DNA of 64,000 nt from Hahnella lacustris (GTDB lineage Bacteria > Pseudomonadota > Gammaproteobacteria > Burkholderiales > Burkholderiaceae_A). A program made the translations under genes and the position numbers. Below, piece by piece: positions 50,587-59,104 of this stretch. The notes under the pieces were generated by a model. It had not been told where the DNA came from and ran no database searches. It was given only the letters and a program-made list of their open reading frames with translations. The number at the start of each line of letters is the position of its first letter. The first letter of the stretch is position 1. The stretch spans positions 620,001 to 684,000 of the forward strand of contig OZ239148.1 in assembly GCA_965194655.1 (NCBI GenBank), given 5' to 3'.

Positions 50587-51330
50587 GTGCGCATAGACCT
50601 TCTCACGTTGTTCCCGGGTTTCTTTGATCCGTGGCTTGAAACAGGGGTGTGTAGCCGCGCCATTACTCAGAAATGCATGCAGGTCCATCGATGGAATCCG
50701 CGCAGCCATACCCACGATGTCCATCAGACCGTCGACGACCGGCCCTATGGCGGCGGCCCCGGGATGGTCATGATGCCCACGGTGCTGGCCGATACCCTGA
50801 GAGCGGTGCATGACCATTGCCTGGCCGAACAGGTGCCGATTGGGCCCGTTGTTTTGCTTTCGCCTGCAGGGCGCCGGCTCGATCAGGCCTGGATCGAGCG
50901 TGCGCTGGAGGAGGATGCGCCTCAGCAAATGACTCTGGTCTGCGGTCGCTACGAGGGCATCGATCAGCGCTTTGTTGACCAGTTCGTCACGGAAGAATTG
51001 AGTCTTGGGGACTTTGTGTTGTCGGGCGGTGAGATCCCTGCCTTGGCGGTTCTTGACGCCCTGGCGAGAAGGCTTCCCGGCGTGCTGGGAGATGCTGCAT
51101 CCGCAGAGCAGGATTCGTTCATGCATGGGCTTCTGGATCATCCGCACTACACCCGGCCAGAGGTTTTCGAAGGAAAACGAGTGCCAGAGGTGCTTTTATC
51201 TGGACATCATGGCAAAATAGCGGATTGGCGACTTGAGCAAGCCCAATCGCTTACTCGAGCGCGCAGGCCAGACTTATATGACGCCTACATCGCCAAGCCA
51301 AGGCGTGTAACGAAACAGGTTCCGAAATAG
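50587..51330 (+). CDS. trmD: tRNA (guanine-37-N1)-methyltransferase TrmD
   Basis: TrmD makes m1G37, preventing +1 frameshifts. The knotted SPOUT enzyme has MRIDLLTLFPGFF, DDRPYGGGPGMVMM, LLSPAGRRLDQ, CGRYEGIDQRF and SLGDFVLSGGEIPAL with the trefoil-knot residues, then HYTRPEVFEG and SGHHGKIADWR. The length of 247 residues is normal. It starts with GTG three bases after rimM. Confidence 0.97.
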   Translation: MRIDLLTLFPGFFDPWLETGVCSRAITQKCMQVHRWNPRSHTHDVHQTVDDRPYGGGPGMVMMPTVLADTLRAVHDHCLAEQVPIGPVVLLSPAGRRLDQAWIERALEEDAPQQMTLVCGRYEGIDQRFVDQFVTEELSLGDFVLSGGEIPALAVLDALARRLPGVLGDAASAEQDSFMHGLLDHPHYTRPEVFEGKRVPEVLLSGHHGKIADWRLEQAQSLTRARRPDLYDAYIAKPRRVTKQVPK

Positions 51331-51364
51331 ATTCACAGACTAGGTTAGAAAGACCAGATTTGCC

Positions 51365-51799
51365 ATGAACATCATCGCCCAAATCGAGCAAGACGAAATT
51401 GCCCGCCTGAACAAGACGATTCCTGAATTCTCCCCCGGTGACACCGTGGTGGTCAGCGTGAACGTGGTTGAGGGAACGCGAAAGCGTCTCCAGGCCTACG
51501 AGGGCGTGGTCATCGCCAAACGTAACCGAGGCCTGAACTCCTCTTTCATCGTTCGCAAGATCTCTGCGGGTGAAGGCGTTGAGCGGACCTTCCAGACCTA
51601 CTCACCCCTCATCGCCAAGATCGAAGTGAAGCGTCGTGGTGATGTGCGTCGCGCCAAGCTTTATTATCTGCGTGAGCGCTCCGGCAAATCGGCACGTATC
51701 CGCGAGAAGCTGCCTGCTCGCCGCACGCGAGCCCTCATCGAGGCGGTTGGAACTGCTGCCCCTGCCACTGCGGCAGCCGCGGAAGAGTCTCAAGACTGA
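51365..51799 (+). CDS. rplS: 50S ribosomal protein L19
   Basis: L19 lies at the subunit interface. PEFSPGDTVVVSVNVVEG, RLQAYEGVVIAKRNRGLNSSF and KLYYLRERSGKSARI are canonical. At 144 residues it is about 28 longer than E. coli L19 because of an Ala/Thr/Glu-rich C-terminal tail, a feature also seen in other betaproteobacteria. It is the last gene of the rpsP operon. Confidence 0.97.
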   Translation: MNIIAQIEQDEIARLNKTIPEFSPGDTVVVSVNVVEGTRKRLQAYEGVVIAKRNRGLNSSFIVRKISAGEGVERTFQTYSPLIAKIEVKRRGDVRRAKLYYLRERSGKSARIREKLPARRTRALIEAVGTAAPATAAAAEESQD

Positions 51800-51846
51800 C
51801 TTCCGCTCGCCGTCCGGGATTCGACCCGCGCGCCTCAGAGAGGCTC

Positions 51847-52533
51847 GTGGTTCCCCGGACTGCAGTGCTTCCCCCTACGTTTTTTCAGATTGAGCGACTT
51901 CGGTCGCTCATTTTGTTGGCGCAGCAGTCGGAGGGCCGCTTTCCGGTCTGGACACCCGAGCATTGGTCTGATCGAGCGTCGCGCCTTTCGCCCAACCCAC
52001 AGCCTGCTGCCGTCCTGATGGCTTTGATTGAGCGGGGTGGCCCGCTGGGGCCGTCTTTGGTGTTGACGCGGCGGCCAGATACCCTCCGGCACCATCCGGG
52101 TCAGGTGAGCTTTCCAGGGGGGCGAGCTGAGCGTCATGATCCTCACCTCACCCACACCGCGTGCCGAGAGGCCACCGAGGAGCTCGGTATTCCGGCTGAC
52201 TGCATTGAACCGCTTGTATGCCTCCCCCAGTATCAAACCGTGACAGGTTTTCAGGTGCAGCCGGTCCTCGCCCTGTTGAGTCAACATGTCGAGTTCTCGC
52301 CGGACGCTCAAGAAGTGGCCCGCGTTTTTGAGGTCCCCCTCAGCTTTCTGATGAACCCAGCGCATCACGAACATCGTCAGCTGGTGCATGAGGGAGAGAC
52401 GATTCGTTTCTATGCCATGCCATTCGAGGATGAGTTTATCTGGGGGGCTACAGCAGCCATGATTCGAAACCTGTACCATTTTTTCTGCGCACTTTACGAA
52501 CAATCCCCTGAATTGAAATCTGCTCGCCCATGA
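51847..52533 (+). CDS. Nudix hydrolase, CoA pyrophosphatase type (NudL-like)
   Basis: The CoA-pyrophosphatase signature precedes the Nudix box: LTRRPDTLRHHPGQVSFPGGR (UPF0035 motif), followed by the box ending CREATEELGIPADCI. Such enzymes split CoA or oxidised CoA to phosphopantetheine and 3',5'-ADP. The 228-residue length fits. It starts with GTG and ends in an ATGA overlap with the CobD/CbiB-family gene. Confidence 0.88.
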   Translation: MVPRTAVLPPTFFQIERLRSLILLAQQSEGRFPVWTPEHWSDRASRLSPNPQPAAVLMALIERGGPLGPSLVLTRRPDTLRHHPGQVSFPGGRAERHDPHLTHTACREATEELGIPADCIEPLVCLPQYQTVTGFQVQPVLALLSQHVEFSPDAQEVARVFEVPLSFLMNPAHHEHRQLVHEGETIRFYAMPFEDEFIWGATAAMIRNLYHFFCALYEQSPELKSARP

Positions 52534-53534
52534 CGCTCATCAGCCTACTCTTTGCCCTGTTGTTCGAGCAGGTGAGACCCATACGCCACGGCAATCCCAT
52601 TCATTTGGCGGTTGATTCCTGGCTCCTCCAGGTCAAGCCTTCGGGGCACGACCTGCGTCGTGCTTGGGTGATCTGGGTTTTGCTGGTGGTTGGTATTGCA
52701 TTGGGCAGTCTGTTGCTTCTGGGGGTGTTGCAGTGGGGCGGCGGTGTCCTTCAATCCGCCTCGTTGGAGCTTCTGTTCACCGTTGGGGTGCTCTACCTCA
52801 CCATGGGCTTTAGGCGGTTCAGCCATTGGTTTCATGAAATCCAGTCTGCCCTGCGTGTGAACGATCTTGCCACCGCTCGAGCCGTGCTTGGTCGTTGGGT
52901 GGAGGCGTCCGGAGGAGACTCCGTCGCAGAGGCGGCCTCACGGGATGGCAGTGCAAGTGAAGTGACCCGTGAGTCCATTCGCTTGGCACTGGTGGCTGCT
53001 CAGCGTCAGGTCTTTGGAGTGATTTTTTGGTTCGTGCTGTTACCCGGACCAGCGGGGGCGCTGGCCTACTGGATTAGCACTCGACTCTTGAACGCCTGGG
53101 CAGGAAAAGGTTCTGGTGCGCCGGTCGATGCGGCTGGTCGCGTCGCGATGACCGCCTACCGATGGCTCGATTGGGCGCCCGTTCGGGTCACTGCTGCCAT
53201 TTTTGCAGTCGTGGGCAACTTCGAAGACTCGGTGGCCATGTGGCGTGCACGAGCTGCAGCAGCACCAGGCTCGAGAGACGACACGGACCGTATTTTGTTG
53301 GCCAGTGGTGCGGGGGCCATGGGTTTTCGCCTCTCTGTGCCAGACGCGCCGGCCGGCTATACCGGACTTGAGGAGTCCGACCTCAATGCATCAGCCGCAC
53401 CAGGTGGCTATGAGCCCGAATTGCGTGAGGCAGAATTCTCCAGTCTCGACACCGCCACGGGCCTCGTCTGGCGCGCCATCGTGATGTGGTTCTTCATGGT
53501 GCTTCTGTTCCACCTCGGCCGCTGGTTCGCCTAG
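52530..53534 (+). CDS. CobD/CbiB-family integral membrane protein
   Basis: A 334-residue polytopic protein. The N-terminus MTLISLLFALLFEQVRPI and the later IRLALVAAQRQVFGVIFWFVLLPGPAGALAYW resemble the CobD/CbiB and AmpE group. No other cobalamin gene is nearby, and the sequence lacks the classic CbiB start with its GDP-x-x-hPHPV motif. A cobalamin function is therefore doubtful; this betaproteobacterial branch is of unknown role. It is coupled by a 4-base overlap to the upstream Nudix gene. Confidence 0.7.
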   Translation: MTLISLLFALLFEQVRPIRHGNPIHLAVDSWLLQVKPSGHDLRRAWVIWVLLVVGIALGSLLLLGVLQWGGGVLQSASLELLFTVGVLYLTMGFRRFSHWFHEIQSALRVNDLATARAVLGRWVEASGGDSVAEAASRDGSASEVTRESIRLALVAAQRQVFGVIFWFVLLPGPAGALAYWISTRLLNAWAGKGSGAPVDAAGRVAMTAYRWLDWAPVRVTAAIFAVVGNFEDSVAMWRARAAAAPGSRDDTDRILLASGAGAMGFRLSVPDAPAGYTGLEESDLNASAAPGGYEPELREAEFSSLDTATGLVWRAIVMWFFMVLLFHLGRWFA

Positions 53535-53545
53535 GTTCCGCTGGG

Positions 53546-54463
53546 TTAAGCGCTGGCGCCTTGGATCAGTCTGAGCCAGGCTTGGCGTCTGCGCTCCAAG
53601 CGCGGGTTGCTCTCGCAGGCCATTCGGACGCCGCACTGCGGTTCATGGTCATGCTGGCAGTTCGTGTAACGGCAGCCTTGCGGCGCGACTCGCGCCCACT
53701 CCGGAAAGAGGGCCATCAGGTCTTCTGCTTGAATGTGTGTGATGCCAAATCGCTGGAATCCTGGGGTGTCAATGATCCAGCCCCTTCCGAACGCGTAGGC
53801 TCGGCTCGCTGTGGTGGTGTGCCGACCGGACTGAAGCGCCTCAGACACCGCCTGCGTCAGGGCGTCCGCCCCTGGCACCAGGGCATTCAAAAGCGTGCTC
53901 TTGCCCATTCCCGATTGACCAGCCAGAGCAATGCTTCGGCCTTCTCCGGGGAGCCAGGCTTGCAGATGGTCTAGGAGGGGTCCGAGGCCCTCGGGCGTTC
54001 GGCTGCTGACTTTGACACAGGGCCAGGCCAGAGTCTCGTCTGCAGGCTGAATCGCCTCGAGCAGTGCCAGTGCCTTTTCTCGGTCTTGCTCACGGTCCCA
54101 CTTGTTGAGGACCAGGGTGAAAGGAATCGATTGGTTGATGAGGCTGGTCATCACCCGAAGCGCAATCTCGGGAGAGAACCCGGGGTGTCCAGCCAGAAGA
54201 ATCAGCACGCCGTCGACGTTGGCCGCCAAGGTCTTCTCTTTTGGGCCTTCCTCCCGATAGAGCCGGTTCTGACGAGGCAGCACATCCGTGACGCTGGGGG
54301 GGGAGCTCTCAAAGTCCACAGCGACGAGATCGTTGGTGAAGACCTGAAGGGTCCTACCCTTGAGGGTGGCCAGGTGGGCCCCCTGATTCGGGCCCTCGAT
54401 CCAGGCCAGACGCCCATGGGCACTCATCACGCGGGCGGTGTGAGCGGGGGGCGATGGAGTCAT
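53546..54463 (-). CDS. rsgA: Small ribosomal subunit biogenesis GTPase RsgA
   Basis: RsgA is a circularly permuted GTPase acting late in 30S assembly. An N-terminal OB domain (about 15-80) is followed by G4 NKWD, then G1 GQSGMGKSTLLN and G3 DTPGF in the permuted order, and a C-terminal zinc motif CRYTNCQHDHEPQCGV. The ATG at 54463 gives 305 residues and starts in front of the OB domain; 18 further upstream in-frame codons look non-conserved. It is divergent from orn. Confidence 0.94.
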   Translation of the reverse strand: MTPSPPAHTARVMSAHGRLAWIEGPNQGAHLATLKGRTLQVFTNDLVAVDFESSPPSVTDVLPRQNRLYREEGPKEKTLAANVDGVLILLAGHPGFSPEIALRVMTSLINQSIPFTLVLNKWDREQDREKALALLEAIQPADETLAWPCVKVSSRTPEGLGPLLDHLQAWLPGEGRSIALAGQSGMGKSTLLNALVPGADALTQAVSEALQSGRHTTTASRAYAFGRGWIIDTPGFQRFGITHIQAEDLMALFPEWARVAPQGCRYTNCQHDHEPQCGVRMACESNPRLERRRQAWLRLIQGASA

Positions 54464-54508
54464 GGCCCCGATGATCCCATAGTCAATGGGCATGCGATGA
54501 TCTGACTC

Positions 54509-55069
54509 ATGACACAAGCAAATGAAACCTATCTGGTCTGGGTAGACATGGAAATGAGCGGCCTAGACCCCGAGACCAATCGCATCCTTGAGGTGGCGAT
54601 GGTCGTGACCAACTCGGATCTGGAGATTTTGGCCGAGGGCCCGGTCTTGGTGGTCCATCAGTCAGATGCGCACATGGCGACGATGGACGATTGGAATAAG
54701 TCGACCCATGGGCGTTCAGGCCTCACCGAGAAGGTCCGGCAATCCACCCTCAGTGAAGAGGCAGCCCAGGCGCAGCTCTTGGAGTGGGTGAGTCAGTGGG
54801 TTCCGGCTGGAAAGTCCCCGCTGTGCGGAAACACCGTGCACCAGGACCGTCGGTTTATGGCGCGATACATGCCGGGTTTGGAGGCCCATTTTCACTACCG
54901 GAACCTCGATGTCAGCACCGTGAAGGAGTTGGCCCGTCGCTGGCACCCAGAGGCGTACAAAGGGTTCACGAAAAAGGGCGCTCATACTGCACTGGCCGAC
55001 ATCCTAGAGTCGATCGAAGAGCTGCGCTACTACCGGGCTCAGTTCTTCCGACTGCCATCCAGCACATAA
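54509..55069 (+). CDS. orn: Oligoribonuclease
   Basis: Orn degrades dinucleotides such as pGpG, finishing RNA and cyclic-di-GMP turnover. It is a DEDDh exonuclease: WVDMEMSGLDPETNRILE (Exo I), GNTVHQDRRFMARYMP (Exo II), and HTALADILESIEELRYYR with the catalytic His/Asp (Exo III). The length of 186 residues is normal. It diverges from rsgA, its neighbour in many genomes, and overlaps the convergent membrane-protein gene by 31 bp. Confidence 0.96.
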   Translation: MTQANETYLVWVDMEMSGLDPETNRILEVAMVVTNSDLEILAEGPVLVVHQSDAHMATMDDWNKSTHGRSGLTEKVRQSTLSEEAAQAQLLEWVSQWVPAGKSPLCGNTVHQDRRFMARYMPGLEAHFHYRNLDVSTVKELARRWHPEAYKGFTKKGAHTALADILESIEELRYYRAQFFRLPSST

Positions 55070-56847
55070 AGGGAAAAGCGCTCACGATCGCTCCGGCTTT
55101 GAAGCCGGGTCTCGCTCCAGACCGGCTCAGCCAAGCCGGTCAGGTGCAGATGGGAGGTGTCTGCATGATCGTGAGAAATCAGCAGGAAACGACATCCGCT
55201 GCTTCGAAGGGGGGCAATCTGATGCGCCAGGACAATCGCCTGGCTGACTCGGTCCTCAGGAAGGGTCTGGATGCAGCTGGAATCGTTTGCCAGTGCATGT
55301 CGCAGGCCCTGAGTGATGCGGCTATAGCCCCGATACAGGTCAAGCGCAGGCAGCCAGAGGGTCATCATGAGCACCCAGAGGAGCGTGACACCGCCCGCAC
55401 TGAGGGCCACAGGTCGCCACAGCCGCGCCTGGGTTCGACGAATGCGCCAGAGGACCAAGGTGAGCCAAGAGCCGCTGGCCAGCACTCCGAGCAGAAAGCC
55501 CAGGCTCTCGGGTTGAGAGCCTGAGAGGCCTGGTGCAAAGAGGGCGGCCCGCTGCGCAAGACTGGCAGGGAATTCAGAGTAGAACGCGGTCCAGTAGAGC
55601 CAGACCATGGCAGCGAGCGCAGTAAAGAGCATCACGGCAAACCAGTCTAAGAGTGCGACCAGACTGCGCGGGATGCTCAGCAGACCGAAGGCGCCTAACA
55701 CTGCAAGCGGTGCAATGGGGAGCAAGCGCGTTGCATCCGCCTCGCTTACACCAGCCAGCACCGGCACGAGAAGACCGAGCAGAATGGCTGCTGGCATCCG
55801 CAGGTGCCCATGATGGAGGTGGCCGAGTCGGAAAGACTGAATGATCAGCCCGAGGAGGAGCGGCCAGGCTGGCCACCATGTCCATGCCCACACCTGTGCC
55901 GCGCGAAGAGGTGACTGAGGCGAGAGACTGAGCTGTTCAGACCACCACTGCAGGGTGAGGGATGGGTCGAGTGCAAGACCCAGGGCGGTATAGGTTGCGA
56001 GTAGGCCTCCAGCCACGGCGAAAGAGGGCAGCAGGACAGCCTTTTGAACCAGCTGGAATGGGTAGATCCGGGTGTAGATGAGGATGAGCCCGAGCGCGAG
56101 GCCAAGGGGAGTCTCTGGTCCGTCGGTGAGCCCCAGGGCTGCCAGTAGGGTACCGAGTTGGAGTGCGCTCGAATGTGGGGTTTCTGGGCTGCGCGCCACC
56201 ACAAATAAAAGCCAGGCCAATAGTGCAAAAGAGAGTGCTGCAGATCCGGCCTCGTGCCAGCGCGCGAAGGCTCCCAGGCAGGCCAGGGCCACCAGCAGGG
56301 CACAGTCGCCAAGGGTGTGGCCAAATTGGCGAGCGGTCGGTCCTAGGCCCAAGGGGTCGAGCGGCTGGGCTTCACGCCGGCGGGCGAGTTGATCGGTTGC
56401 GCGCCAAGTACCCCAGAGCCCCAGCCCGACACAGAGGGCGAGCGCAAGCCGACAGAGGTCGTCAAACCGCTCGGGCCCAATGCCGTGCCCCGTGACTGCA
56501 ATGCTGAGAAGCTCCACCGGAAGGGCCAGCAGGGCCATGAGGACTGGCATGAGTGGCCCGTCACGCCCGAGCGCAGTGCCTGAGAGCTGTGGCCAAAGGG
56601 CCAGGGTGCTGCCGCTGCTGGGGTCGAGCCATCGCTCAAGCAGTTCGCGAGCGAGGGCGATGCCTAAGAGGTCGTCACCGCGCCACGGCGCGTGGCCGAA
56701 GAGCCCCGACAGCATGGCTGCCAGAGCAAACGCGACCAATAACCACTGAGGAAGGCTGCCGGCTGCGCTGGCCGCAAGGCCGGGCAAGGGACGCGATGTT
56801 GAGCGCGACGCTGGGCTTGAAGGCGGGCGGGACATGGGGGCACTCAT
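55039..56847 (-). CDS. Polytopic membrane protein, GT-C glycosyltransferase-like (ArnT type)
   Basis: A 602-residue protein with a Ser/Pro-rich cytosolic start, about 11-13 membrane helices and a soluble C-terminal domain (about 520-602). The first periplasmic loop after helix 1 reads HAPWRGDDLLGIALARELL, placing an Asp-Asp pair where GT-C enzymes keep the catalytic acid; GRDGPLMPVLMALLALPVELL follows. This supports a lipid-linked sugar transferase of the ArnT/PMT group. Donor and acceptor are unknown, and overall resemblance is weak. It lies next to rpmE2 on the same strand. Confidence 0.65.
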   Translation of the reverse strand: MSAPMSRPPSSPASRSTSRPLPGLAASAAGSLPQWLLVAFALAAMLSGLFGHAPWRGDDLLGIALARELLERWLDPSSGSTLALWPQLSGTALGRDGPLMPVLMALLALPVELLSIAVTGHGIGPERFDDLCRLALALCVGLGLWGTWRATDQLARRREAQPLDPLGLGPTARQFGHTLGDCALLVALACLGAFARWHEAGSAALSFALLAWLLFVVARSPETPHSSALQLGTLLAALGLTDGPETPLGLALGLILIYTRIYPFQLVQKAVLLPSFAVAGGLLATYTALGLALDPSLTLQWWSEQLSLSPQSPLRAAQVWAWTWWPAWPLLLGLIIQSFRLGHLHHGHLRMPAAILLGLLVPVLAGVSEADATRLLPIAPLAVLGAFGLLSIPRSLVALLDWFAVMLFTALAAMVWLYWTAFYSEFPASLAQRAALFAPGLSGSQPESLGFLLGVLASGSWLTLVLWRIRRTQARLWRPVALSAGGVTLLWVLMMTLWLPALDLYRGYSRITQGLRHALANDSSCIQTLPEDRVSQAIVLAHQIAPLRSSGCRFLLISHDHADTSHLHLTGLAEPVWSETRLQSRSDRERFSLYVLDGSRKN

Positions 56848-56880
56848 AGACCGGGCCCCCTCGTCTGGCCGGAGAAAAAC

Positions 56881-57153
56881 TTACTCGGCTTTGGCCTTTG
56901 CCGCACCGCGCTTGGCACCAAACTTCTGGCGGAACTTCTCCACACGACCAGCTGTGTCCATCATCTTCTGGGTGCCAGTGTAGAAGGGATGCGACTCGGA
57001 GCTCGTATCCAGTTTGTAGAGCGGGTACTCTTTGCCGTCTTTCCAAGTGATTTTTTCCTTGGTGCTCACGGTAGAGCGGGTCACAAAGCTAAAGTCGTTG
57101 GACATATCCAGAAACACGACTTCGCGGTAGTTGGGGTGAATGCCCTCTTTCAT
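56881..57153 (-). CDS. rpmE2: 50S ribosomal protein L31 type B
   Basis: The start MKEGIHPNYREVVFLDMSND and SSESHPFYTGTQKMMDTAGRVEKF are L31. The CxxC zinc motif of the standard form is absent, so this is the zinc-independent type B, which in many bacteria is induced by zinc shortage. The 90 residues include a Lys/Ala-rich tail. If it is the only L31, regulation by Zur need not apply; no second copy is in the window. It lies 111 bp downstream of rho. Confidence 0.95.
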   Translation of the reverse strand: MKEGIHPNYREVVFLDMSNDFSFVTRSTVSTKEKITWKDGKEYPLYKLDTSSESHPFYTGTQKMMDTAGRVEKFRQKFGAKRGAAKAKAE

Positions 57154-57264
57154 GGCGCAGGTTCCTCGCTGCCTCTCGGCTGCAAATCAGGTCAATCGGA
57201 TCGGTCGCCGGCAAGTGAATCTTTTATGACCACTCACTACGTGCCCAAAACCCAGCAGTATAAC

Positions 57265-58527
57265 TTATCCGCCGCGTTTCATCATGTCAAAGAATTCGCC
57301 ATTGTTCTTGGTCTGGCGCATCTTGTCGAGCAAGAACTCCATGGCCTGAATTTCATCCATGTCATGTAGCAGCTTACGAAGGATCCAGATCTTCTGAAGC
57401 ACGTCGGCCTTGATGAGCATCTCCTCTTTCCGAGTGCCGGACCGATTGATGTTGATGGCAGGGTAGACACGCTTTTCAGCCAGGCGGCGCTCAAGATGGA
57501 CCTCCATATTGCCGGTTCCCTTGAATTCCTCGTAGATGACCTCGTCCATGCGAGAGCCTGTCTCGATCAGCGCCGTGGCGATGATGGTGAGGGAGCCCCC
57601 TTCTTCGATATTACGAGCCGCACCGAAGAACCGCTTGGGGCGATGCAGCGCATTTGCGTCCACACCACCCGTCAGCACCTTGCCTGACGTGGGCACGACG
57701 GTGTTGTAGGCGCGCGCCAGACGGGTGATCGAGTCCAGCAGAATGACCACGTCTTTCTTGTGTTCCACCAATCGTTTGGCTTTCTCGATCACCATCTCTG
57801 CCACTTGTACATGCCGCGTGGCCGGTTCGTCGAAGGTGGATGCCACCACCTCGCCACGAACGCTGCGCTGCATTTCCGTGACTTCTTCTGGGCGCTCATC
57901 AATGAGCAGCACAATGAGGGTGACATCTGGATGGTTGGCCGTGATGGCGTGCGCGATGGTCTGCATCATGACCGTCTTGCCGCTCTTGGGCGGCGCCACC
58001 AGCAGGCCGCGCTGACCCTTACCGATGGGCGCGATCATGTCGATGATGCGTCCAGTGATGTTTTCTTCCCCCTTCATCTCGCGTTCAAGATGGAGCGGCT
58101 CGTCAGGGAAAAGCGGGGTGAGGTTCTCAAAGAGGATCTTGTTCTTCGAGGCCTCGGGCGGCTTTCCGTTGATCTGATCGACCTTCACCAGCGCGAAATA
58201 CCGCTCACCATCCTTGGGGGTGCGAACCTCGCCCTCAATCGCGTCTCCCGTGTGCAGGTTGAATCGACGAATCTGCGAGGGGGACAAGTAGATGTCGTCC
58301 GTGCTCGCGAGATAGCTCGCCTCGGGGGACCGAAGGAACCCGAACCCATCGGGCAGAACCTCCAAGACTCCGTCGCCGAAGATCTGTTCACCGGTCTTGG
58401 CCTTCTTCTTGAGGATGGCGAACATCAGCTCCTGCTTGCGCAGACGACTGGCGTTTTCAATCTCGAGCGAGGCCGCGAGCTCGACAAGCTGGGTAACAGG
58501 AAGGGCTTTCAGTTCAGACAGGTACAT
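57265..58527 (-). CDS. rho: Transcription termination factor Rho
   Basis: Rho is the hexameric RNA helicase that ends transcription. The 420-residue protein has the N-terminal RNA-binding domain (about 1-125, FGDGVLEVLPDGFGFLRS), Walker A APPKSGKTVMMQ, Walker B VILLDSITRLARAYN and the Q/R loops in GGVDANALHRPKRFF. It differs little from E. coli Rho. The ATG at 58527 (MYLSELKALP) is chosen over a TTG three codons upstream. trxA lies upstream on the same strand. Confidence 0.97.
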   Translation of the reverse strand: MYLSELKALPVTQLVELAASLEIENASRLRKQELMFAILKKKAKTGEQIFGDGVLEVLPDGFGFLRSPEASYLASTDDIYLSPSQIRRFNLHTGDAIEGEVRTPKDGERYFALVKVDQINGKPPEASKNKILFENLTPLFPDEPLHLEREMKGEENITGRIIDMIAPIGKGQRGLLVAPPKSGKTVMMQTIAHAITANHPDVTLIVLLIDERPEEVTEMQRSVRGEVVASTFDEPATRHVQVAEMVIEKAKRLVEHKKDVVILLDSITRLARAYNTVVPTSGKVLTGGVDANALHRPKRFFGAARNIEEGGSLTIIATALIETGSRMDEVIYEEFKGTGNMEVHLERRLAEKRVYPAININRSGTRKEEMLIKADVLQKIWILRKLLHDMDEIQAMEFLLDKMRQTKNNGEFFDMMKRGG

Positions 58528-58610
58528 GGTGGGCAATCAGTGGGAGGGGGTCAGCGGAGGGGGGCAGCGGCAGGACGCGCGCATGAGAGGAAAACGATCG
58601 AGGGTCAGTG

Positions 58611-58638
58611 GGGCAGCCGACGCGGGGGCGGGCTGCCC
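58611..58638 (-). terminator. GC-rich hairpin between trxA and rho
   Basis: GGGCAGCC (mRNA sense) pairs with GGCTGCCC around a 12-base loop, 18 bases after the trxA stop. There is no T run directly after it, so termination is likely partial; it may act as an attenuator or 3'-end stabiliser that lets some transcription pass into rho. Confidence 0.5.
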
Positions 58639-58656
58639 ATTGAGAAACAACTGGAT

Positions 58657-58983
58657 TTAGAGGTGGCTGTCGATCCAGGCAGTGAGCTGAGACTTGGCCG
58701 CAGCGCCAACTTTCTGGGCGACAACAGCACCGTTTTTAAACAGGATGAGGGTTGGGATGCCTCGGATACCGTGCTTGGCAGGAACGGCTGCGTTCTCATC
58801 CACGTTGATCTTGGCGATGGTCAGTTTGCCTGCGTAGTCTTGACCAATCTCTTCGAGGATGGGGGCAACCATCTTGCAAGGGCCACACCACTCGGCCCAG
58901 AAGTCAACCAGCACGGGCAGATCGGATTGGAGAACGTCGGCCTCAAAACTGGCGTCCGTGACGGCTTTAATGTGAGCGCTCAT
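58657..58983 (-). CDS. trxA: Thioredoxin 1
   Basis: TrxA is the general cytosolic disulfide reductase. The 108-residue protein has the active site DFWAEWCGPCKMVAP (Cys near 33 and 36), DENAAVPAKHGIRGIPTLILF with the cis-proline, and a normal length. It is the first gene of trxA-rho on the minus strand and diverges from the nuclease gene. Confidence 0.97.
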   Translation of the reverse strand: MSAHIKAVTDASFEADVLQSDLPVLVDFWAEWCGPCKMVAPILEEIGQDYAGKLTIAKINVDENAAVPAKHGIRGIPTLILFKNGAVVAQKVGAAAKSQLTAWIDSHL

Positions 58984-59104
58984 AAGTCTGAATAAATTTA
59001 AACGGAGGAACGAGTGTGATTGGAATGGGCGATGGCCGGACGGACTCCGCCGAGATCAGAATGTGATCGAGTGGTTTACTTCACGGTCAGAATACCATAG
59101 CTCC

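Noticed and set aside
52530..53534. Cobalamin biosynthesis function for the CobD/CbiB-family protein
   Set aside because: No other cobalamin genes are near, and the typical CbiB N-terminal motif is absent; only family membership can be supported.
57760..58995. Plus-strand open frame of 411 codons opposite rho and trxA
   Set aside because: It is a shadow of the conserved rho and trxA codons, with no independent features.
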